Below are positions 57,491 to 64,000 of a stretch of 64,000 bases of DNA, one piece after another. The stretch's first letter is position 1. Each line of letters starts with the position of its first letter. The stretch is from Magnolia sinica (taxonomy: Eukaryota; Streptophyta; Magnoliopsida; Magnoliales; Magnoliaceae): assembly GCF_029962835.1 (NCBI RefSeq), contig NC_080591.1:44275501-44339500 (forward strand), in the 5' to 3' direction. Position numbers and translations under genes: made by a program. The notes beneath the pieces are model-generated. The model did not search any database. It was not told the origin of the DNA and worked only from the letters and a program-made list of their open reading frames with translations.

Positions 57491-59058
57491 TACTGATTAT
57501 GAGTATATGACAACATAGCATCATGATACATGCCCATACGCATCACCTGCATGTTTGTTATGAGATGTGATTGATCATTGTATATGTCATAGGGCAGGTT
57601 ATTTAGGGGACTCCTTAAGAGGCGAAGTTGCCCCACATCAATGCACGGCATGCGCAGGATTGATGCATGATTGGACTGTGTGATTCATCCATCTTGCATT
57701 TTGTGATATGACCACTATATGCCTTAGCGACATCAGGGTCGCGGCCTCCACAGACATGTCATGGATGGCCAGATAGGACACCGAAAATATTTAATTCTAG
57801 CATCGGGCCGCCATAAATGGCCCTAGGTGAAAATCCCTAAACCCTCTTAGGACCAGAGGACGCCCCAACATCTAGACTAAGTGGATACATGAGCGCTCGA
57901 GTGTCGAATACTAATAGGTTGCGTTTTCCACTGTATCGTGGTTGGTTGGGAGGGGGTGTGGCCTTACCCACCTGAGGGAGTAGGAAATGTTAGGCTGAGT
58001 CTGACCAGCTTAAGGAATGGGTCCACTATCGACGAGCCGGGCCTAATATTGGCAAGCGGATAGTGATGTCTTTTCCACTTACCCAGTTGTGCGCTCAGAT
58101 ATGGGCGACAACTTGGCATAAAGTGTAATAGACCCCGGTGATGATCCAAGAGATGTACGGTATTGACATGTGGACTTTTTGATCAGGAGTTGCATACTCA
58201 TTCATTCATTTATTCATTATCCACTCGGGCTGGTGGTGTGAAACTATTTATTATGTGTACCTTCGTAATGGCCAGGATTTTGGTTGGGGCACGCGACTAA
58301 CCTGAGATCAGGAGTTTACCACATTGAGTCTAACTATCCAAATTAGGTATGGGACTGGTTTGGATAGAAGTCCCTTGTGGTGGACCCCATAGCCTGCGAT
58401 ACTACGTACTATCATCTCGACCTCACTCTCTAGCATGGTCATTCCATTTGCACCGTATATTGCATTGCATCCTCGACATCTGATATTTAGCTCTTTATGA
58501 CTCCTCATTTACATGGCTGATTTGTATTACGTACTCTGATATTGTATGACTTATGGACTTGTCAGTATTTCCGCTTACTCTGTTATCGTATGATTCACGA
58601 TCTTGTCAGTATTTTCGATATTGTATGATTATGGCATTGTATTAAATACTTGAAACTTACCTTGTGCACACACTTACACCACCCTTTAAGCTTTCTATAA
58701 GCTTATGCATGATAGATGCGTGCAGGTGATGTTAGGTTGTAACAGCATTGAGCTTGGAGCGTGCAGTAGTCTTCTAGAGCTTTGATTTTTTATATATGTA
58801 TTTTCCTTTCAACATTGTATTCAAATGTTCATATTAGTGGATATCTGATGATGATGTTGCCTTTGTGATTTGAGTAAACTTGTGGTTATGCTTCTTACGA
58901 GATAAATGTATGTTGAAAAATCCTCCTTGTAGGATACCAGGACCGGAATCTGGTGTATGCATGCTGGGAGTCAAGAATGGGGTATTATGCAGGCTGTCGG
59001 CATCGGATTCAGGGATCGAGAATTTTTTGAGCCCGATTATCGAGTTTGGGGCGTGACA

Positions 59059-60347
59059 CAGAATATGTATGGCTTAAAGAAAACTGAAGATTCTCTTTCT
59101 TAGATTGAATCCTGGTCTGCGATCCGGGATTCCGAGTAAGGGACCTCGGTTACAAAGAGGGAAGGTGTTAGGTACCCTCTTTGCCCATACAAATGTATGG
59201 TCTCTACTTGGTGTGGTAAGAAATCTTAAAGGATGGATGATATGGTTGGAGTAGGACTAGGCACACATAGATTTCTGATGTAGCCAGATCCGGGATTCCG
59301 GTAAGTCACAGAGCATACGTCCAAAAATGTTTATAGAAAAGACGGATGTGATGATGCGTATGTAAATATAAAGAAAAGAGGACTAGATTACTACGAGTTT
59401 CTGATGTGACAGGATCCGATGTACGGCAAGTCACAGAGCATACATTCACTAGCAATCTAGAGAAACCGGGTGGTTGAGAAGGGAATAGATGTTATGATGA
59501 ATGTTTGGACGTAAAATGAAATGATCTTCGGCTTGCTCTCAAATCGGCTAGAACATGAATTACACCATGATCAATTCGAGCTAGACTATGGGGTTGAGAT
59601 GGTTAGGAGGAGATTGAGAGGTATCTAAAAAATCAGATCTTGGAGGCTTGGAGCTCCTTCTCACTCTCACTCTCTTCCTCTCTCTCCCTCTCTTTCTCTC
59701 CCTCTCTCTCTTGGATTGTTGTTGTTGTTGTTTGAAATTTGAAGAGAAGAGGGCTATTTATAGCCTTTTCTGGTGGCATTGTGGTAATTACTGGGTCTGT
59801 GAAGGGCAAAAGCTGACATGGCAGCTTGAGATTGGTTGATCAGAGAAAAATGTCATGTGGCATGTTCTTATGGGCTCTTGGGGATAGGTAAAAGGGTAAA
59901 TAGGGTAAACTATAGGGGTAATTCCATATGAAAGTTGACTTTGGGACATGGGAGAACTGTGTACCTAGAGGGAACACCTATCGGATAAGGGGCGGCAGTC
60001 AAATTACCGCCCGCGGTAGTCCGACTACCGTCTGGGCTGGGTTTCCCCTGGGCTTTCTTCGGCGCTCTGGTTCGGCCCAAAGTCTTTTTTCATGATTTTG
60101 GCTCAAAATGGTTGGGTGTATTTTTGGGGTTTGTATTGATTTTCATATACGCTCTAGCTTGGGTGATGGTTTATGGTTTAAGCTAAGGTTAAGTTGGGTT
60201 TAGAGTTTAGGCTGAGGTTATGGTTAGGATTTAGTTTAGGGTTTGGTTAGGGTTTTAGGTTGGGATTAGGATTTGGTTTAAGATATGATCAGGGCTTCTA
60301 AATTGTTCTAGTCTTCTCGAGATGCAAGCCTAGGTGGGATGTCTACA
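59059..60347 (-). repeat. 3' LTR of a Ty3/gypsy (Tat/Ogre-like) element, minus orientation
   Basis: Minus-strand LTR start TGTAGACATCCCACC at 60347 directly follows a PPT. A canonical TATA box, GCTATAAATAGCC, lies on the minus strand at about 59752-59765, followed in transcription by CTTCTCTTC and a CT/GA-rich region. Two similar blocks (CCGGTAAGTCACAGAGCATAC type) lie at about 59295-59325 and 59425-59455. The left end was not resolved and may be cut by LTR-B. The Tat/Ogre label rests only on the GGGGCATTTGTAGACA start and is tentative. Confidence 0.6.
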
Positions 60348-60938
60348 AATGCCCCTCTTTGGCCGAGGTTATGAGCAACCGAGTGCCAAAGCGAGTGAAC
60401 ACCCCACCCTTCTGGGCAGAAAAAGGATAGTGATTCAAATCTGTTATCTGCCATTATATTGTTATTAGTCGATTGTTTGAAAAAGAGATGACTCGCATAT
60501 ATCATGAGGGTTGAGGAAAACATCGTGATTGTCCCTGCGCGTTTTGCGGCATTACAAGCCACGAATCACAACCCTTTCACATCCGATTGTTAATAGCATT
60601 GGAGGGTAAGTCTGAAAAGTTGGGCCTCTGCGCATCAATGCGGCTTTATGAGGATTCTCGTATTGTTTGGATCTGTCGTTTCCTTTGCTACGTAATCACC
60701 CTAAGAGTATTCGTTCCGTTTGATCGTCAAAGTGGTTAGTTGCCCTACACGTCAATGTGGCCTTGTAGGGAACTCACTACGCCGACTTGGACTCGATTAA
60801 ACTTTCCGAGCATTCTGGACTAGGTATGTACGGATAATCTTTTGCCATGCAATCTGCTGATTCTGATACTTTAGTTACAACGAATTGTCTTCACTTTGAG
60901 TTTGATTATTCTGTCCAGAGATAGACCAAATCACTTTT
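60348..60938 (-). other. PPT and 3' internal region of the same gypsy element
   Basis: The minus strand reads AAAGAGGGGCATT at 60348-60360, a polypurine tract abutting the LTR. Further upstream, 60308-60562 is open but has no recognisable domain. Repeats such as GCCCTACACGTCAATGTGGCC and GGCCTCTGCGCATCAATGCGGC, about 130 bp apart, are present. Confidence 0.55.
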
Positions 60939-63900
60939 TATAACGCTCCAGTTTTTAGAATCCGAGTACACGACTCGTATCCCAAAAATCCAGGAGTTAA
61001 CTAAACATTTATGGTAATCAATGGAAATCAAAGTGCAAGTAGAGGGAAAGCAACCAAGCATAGATATGATCAAAACGGGAAACAATATCCTGGCCCACTC
61101 AGTTGGGGGCCATATACAAAATCCTTAAATGTAATAATTCAAAACAAACTATTATAAATGAAATCTACTGGTTGAGGCCATAATATGCAGCCACCTCCTG
61201 GTATGGTTCCTCATCGTAAGGCTCCTCCTAGACTGCAGCCGCCTCCGGATCCGCCACAAGTCTATCAGCCCCTGTATCCTCTGTACAGTTGAACATTGAT
61301 AAATGAGTGACCAACTTAGTGTGATCCCCTCTCAAGATTACACACCGCCACCCTAGGCAAGAAATAACATAAAACATGGCATACAAAACAGGGCAAGATG
61401 CAAATCTTAATTAATGCATGGATGAATGAGTGCACATCAACTAGGGATGATCATCACAGTTGGCTTTTGGGTAAAACCCATGCAATGTGGCCGGTCACCA
61501 GCGAAAGTACATAGTACATGCGTAGTGCTAAACTCACCGAAGGTGGGTCGATAGTCGATGGTCTAGGAGCTAGCGAAATGACACCCCAAGTAAATCTTAT
61601 TAGGCACATGCTATAACATCCAGAATTAGCCACTCGTCATCGCCCAAATGCTATGAATGTATGATTAGCCAGGCCATTATTAATCCATTTACAATCAGCA
61701 GGTTTAATGAAACTCGAGGTCACTACGGGGAGCTTATAGCCCAACGTAGGCCGACGGTTCGGGCATAGTGTCCCATGACCACCATCCCTGGCCCATAAGT
61801 CTACTGCATTAGGGTGTGGGTAGAACCCATCAACACGTGGTTAATCAACTCTCAACGTAAGAGGACTACCACCATATACTGACTAGAAATGGAGTGTCGA
61901 AATCATTAAATTCGGCAATTAAAATGAGACGGTATGTATGATTTAAGTAAGAATAAACAACAGTGATAGTAAATGTCACAAAGTTCATCCCATAGCCAGA
62001 TAAGTGAAATCACTTCATAGGTGGTAACCCCATAAATCAATTACCACTAACCATAACCTCTACATTAAGGGTCTACTCATATTACAACTAGTCTAGTTAC
62101 ACCCTAAATACGGACTCTCTTCAAATGGAGGTTTCCCTAGAGAGGTTTTGAGTCATATGTGTCTTAAAATCAATATAATAACCTGAGAGGACGAATGGAG
62201 ATTTAATAGCATGGTTCAATAATCAAGTAAAGTTCATATATCCATATAATTCAAGAGACCCTTAAGTAGTCAAGTCCTAACATTTAAATGATCGTGATTT
62301 ATAAATTCTAAGGCATGTATCTAAGCAAGTTAATCCAGTGATTTTATCCACTCCAAAACATGTGTCCAAGTAATCTAACAAGTGGTTTAATAAATTCTAA
62401 GATATGCGATTAGGTAAACTAATCGGGTGATTTGATAAATTCTAAGACATGTGGTTAAGTAGTCTATTCAGTGATTTAACAATCATAAGACAGATTTTTA
62501 ACTAAACAAATCAAGTGACTTAATGGATTCTAAAGCATACATATAAAAGGGAACTACTCAGGTGATTTGATGAATTCAAGTAACTAACCAAATGATCAAA
62601 TCAATTCTTAGGCATGTGTCCAAACATTTAATTGAACGATCAACCGTTTATGGGTTATCGTTCGTAGTTACAATAAGAACTATCATTAGTCTAGATTAGG
62701 GATGGAAAGCTCAAGGGGAGAAGTCATCACCTGGGGGTTCGTGATTCCTTTCTTGATTCGGATTCCTGCGGTTAGCTAACGGTCCAATGTTGGGTGATCG
62801 ATATCCTAGGATTGTTTCCAATCCAAGAGTTTGGATCAGATAGTGTTTACAAGACTATAATTAATTAACATATTGAAGCTGTGTGGAGACCTGAAAGGGT
62901 ACATGAACAAGGTCGGTTGGGTCCACCTTTGAGCGACCAAGCCCACCAGACTTCACCTCACCTAGTGGTCTAGAAACTAGGCTCTACTGGGCCTAGTTCG
63001 GCCCAGCTGCGACTATCCAACGGTGGCCCAAGGACTGGTTACAGAGTATGGGTTCACTGATGTTCATACAGGGTACGGCCCACTGCGTTCCATCTCAGGT
63101 GCGGCCCACTTGTCTGCGGTGTGTGGCACATGCCTCCTTTACTGGGTGTGGCCCACCTGTTAAAGGTGAGGCCCACTGTATACTATCTCAGTTACGACTT
63201 GCTAGGCAGCGGTTGGATGAACCCACGCCCATAGTGCTTTGGTCCACTTCTAGGCTGGTCTCTAGCCTAGATCGTGTGGCTGATTTTGGCCCATAGTTGG
63301 GTTGGTTTCGGCTAAGTTCTGGGTTGGTTTTCAGCCCAGTTAGCTGCCCGTTTCAAGGCTGATCTCGACCCTCCTCTCAGTTGCTGCTTTCGGCCCATGC
63401 CATGGCCCAAGATGTGGCGGATCTCGGCCTGTTTGTAAGTTGTTTTGAGCCCAGGTTGCGACCCCGCTGAGGGAATGTCTACAGCCCAAATCAAGGTCTA
63501 ATGGAGGCTTGGTTTCAGCCCAGTGGGATTGTCTAACTGAGGCTCTGATCTGGGCCCTGCTCTGGCCCATCATTTGCTGTCCATAAAAGCCTGAAGTTGG
63601 CTGGACAGGGTCCATTTCGGTCCGTCGCTGCTGCCCAGACCGTGGCTCAAGACTATTTGGGCTAGACCAGTTTTGGCCCAGCTCGTCGGTCCGCCTGTTA
63701 TCTAAGTGCAGAGCAGCGTGCTTGTTGTTGATCTACTGAACTCAGTCTAAGTCACTGAGTCAGCGATTTCTAGACGTTGGGTGAGTGAACCCAATGCTCT
63801 CCCATCGACATTGTCAAAAAACATCGAATGGCCGGTCCATGACTGTTGCTGATCTGAATCCGGAGGCCGGTCCTTGCGACCCGTTAAGCCTGTTCGGTTT

Positions 63901-64000
63901 CAGGTTGTAGTGATCAACGGCAGTGGAGGGGATGGGTTTTGGTCTAGACCCAATTGGAGACACATAGGTCTCGAATTAGGCCCTGCATGGGTGAGTCAGG
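60939..64000 (-). repeat. Chromovirus-like LTR, minus orientation, running to the window edge
   Basis: Begins TATAACGCTCCAG (decayed TGTAACG). Blocks match the chromovirus LTRs in order: the TCCTCATCG…GCTCC region, AGTGAGTGACCAACTTAGTG, TACGGGGAGCTTATAGCCCAACGTAGGCCGACGG…GTGTCCCA, and CCTGGCCCATAAGTCT (compare 13960-14050). From about 63000 the sequence is a diverged, GGCCCA-rich tract with repeated TTTCGGCCCA/GGTTGGTTTCAGCCCAG units. The outer end was not reached, so whether it is a solo or complete element is unknown. Confidence 0.65.

Larger units (their letters stand above)
54659..59058 (+). mobile_element. LTR-B copy 2: 4.4-kb solo LTR, inverted relative to copy 1
   Basis: Starts TGTGAGACCTGTATCCTACC and ends GAGTTTGGGGCGTGACA, aligning end to end with copy 1 (19454-20531 plus 38384-41476) in reverse. 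The flanks TAAAA (54654-54658) and CAGAA (59059-59063) differ by two transitions, so the TSD is only suggestive. It contains a CT run at 55378-55402, G-box hairpins near 55590, 55760, 55945 and 56100, a GTGGGCCCAC core at 56320-56520, and two tandem arrays. No PBS follows, which supports a solo LTR. No coding domain seen. Confidence 0.78.

Noticed and set aside
19454-59058. LTR-B copies 1 and 2 as the two LTRs of one giant element
   Set aside because: They are in inverted orientation, whereas LTRs of one element are direct repeats. Copy 1 also has its own TSD (TTGTA/TTATA).
60150-60295. TTAGGGTTTGG-like repeats resembling plant telomeric TTTAGGG
   Set aside because: Irregular spacing and only a few partial matches. 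It lies in the U3 of an LTR, so it is more likely simple TTAGG-rich drift than an interstitial telomere.

Overview
This is a plant nuclear window, almost entirely transposable-element DNA, with one host gene that I can recognise. Evidence for a plant: plant-type Ty1/copia and Ty3/gypsy polyproteins, CACTA and Mutator-like elements, primer-binding sites matching initiator tRNA-Met, and an intron-containing HD-Zip I homeobox gene. The many short repeats built on GTGGGCCCAC ... CATGATGTAT ... CCATCCATTT remind me of magnoliid genomes (Magnolia, Liriodendron or Cinnamomum type). That placement is memory-based inference, not a demonstrated assignment.

Region 1 (1-44182) is a deep nest of transposons that can be ordered from junctions and target-site duplications (TSDs). 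The oldest piece is a minus-strand copia relic (42030-44182). Abutting it, probably inserted into it, is a plus-strand copia element (1-42029; its left end lies outside the window). That copia was hit three times: by a solo chromovirus LTR (961-4042, TSD ATAAT), by a full chromovirus of the same family in the opposite orientation (5795-16069, TSD ATAAC), and, in its 3' LTR, by a very long solo LTR called LTR-B here (19454-41476, TSD TTGTA). LTR-B was then split by a CACTA transposon (20532-38380, TSD AAC). The CACTA was in turn split by a second, minus-strand copia of the same family as the first (21092-31911, TSD AGTTA, both LTRs present). All polyproteins carry stops or frameshifts.

The two related copias share two unusual traits. 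Downstream of pol they carry a third ORF, with a hydrophobic middle and a coiled-coil C-terminus. Their LTRs carry arrays of the 8-bp palindrome GACYRGTC, repeatedly spaced at exactly 21 bp, ending just upstream of a TATA box. A smaller cluster with conserved 20-15-20 bp spacing lies between pol and ORF3. I regard this as the best candidate for an undescribed regulatory system in the window.

Region 2 (44183-54658) holds the one recognisable host gene, an LMI1/ATHB51-like HD-Zip I transcription factor on the minus strand (three exons, 47058-48967). Around it are short non-autonomous elements with Mutator-like termini (GGACGCG...). Two of these have near-perfect 9-bp TSDs, and another lies 185 bp upstream of the HD-Zip start codon. 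A degraded CACTA end (52574-53960) and a long TA microsatellite follow.

Region 3 (54659-64000) contains a second LTR-B copy in inverted orientation (54659-59058), the 3' LTR and polypurine tract of another gypsy-type element (59059-60938), and a chromovirus-like LTR that runs to the window edge (60939-64000). I saw no tRNA, rRNA or CRISPR feature.
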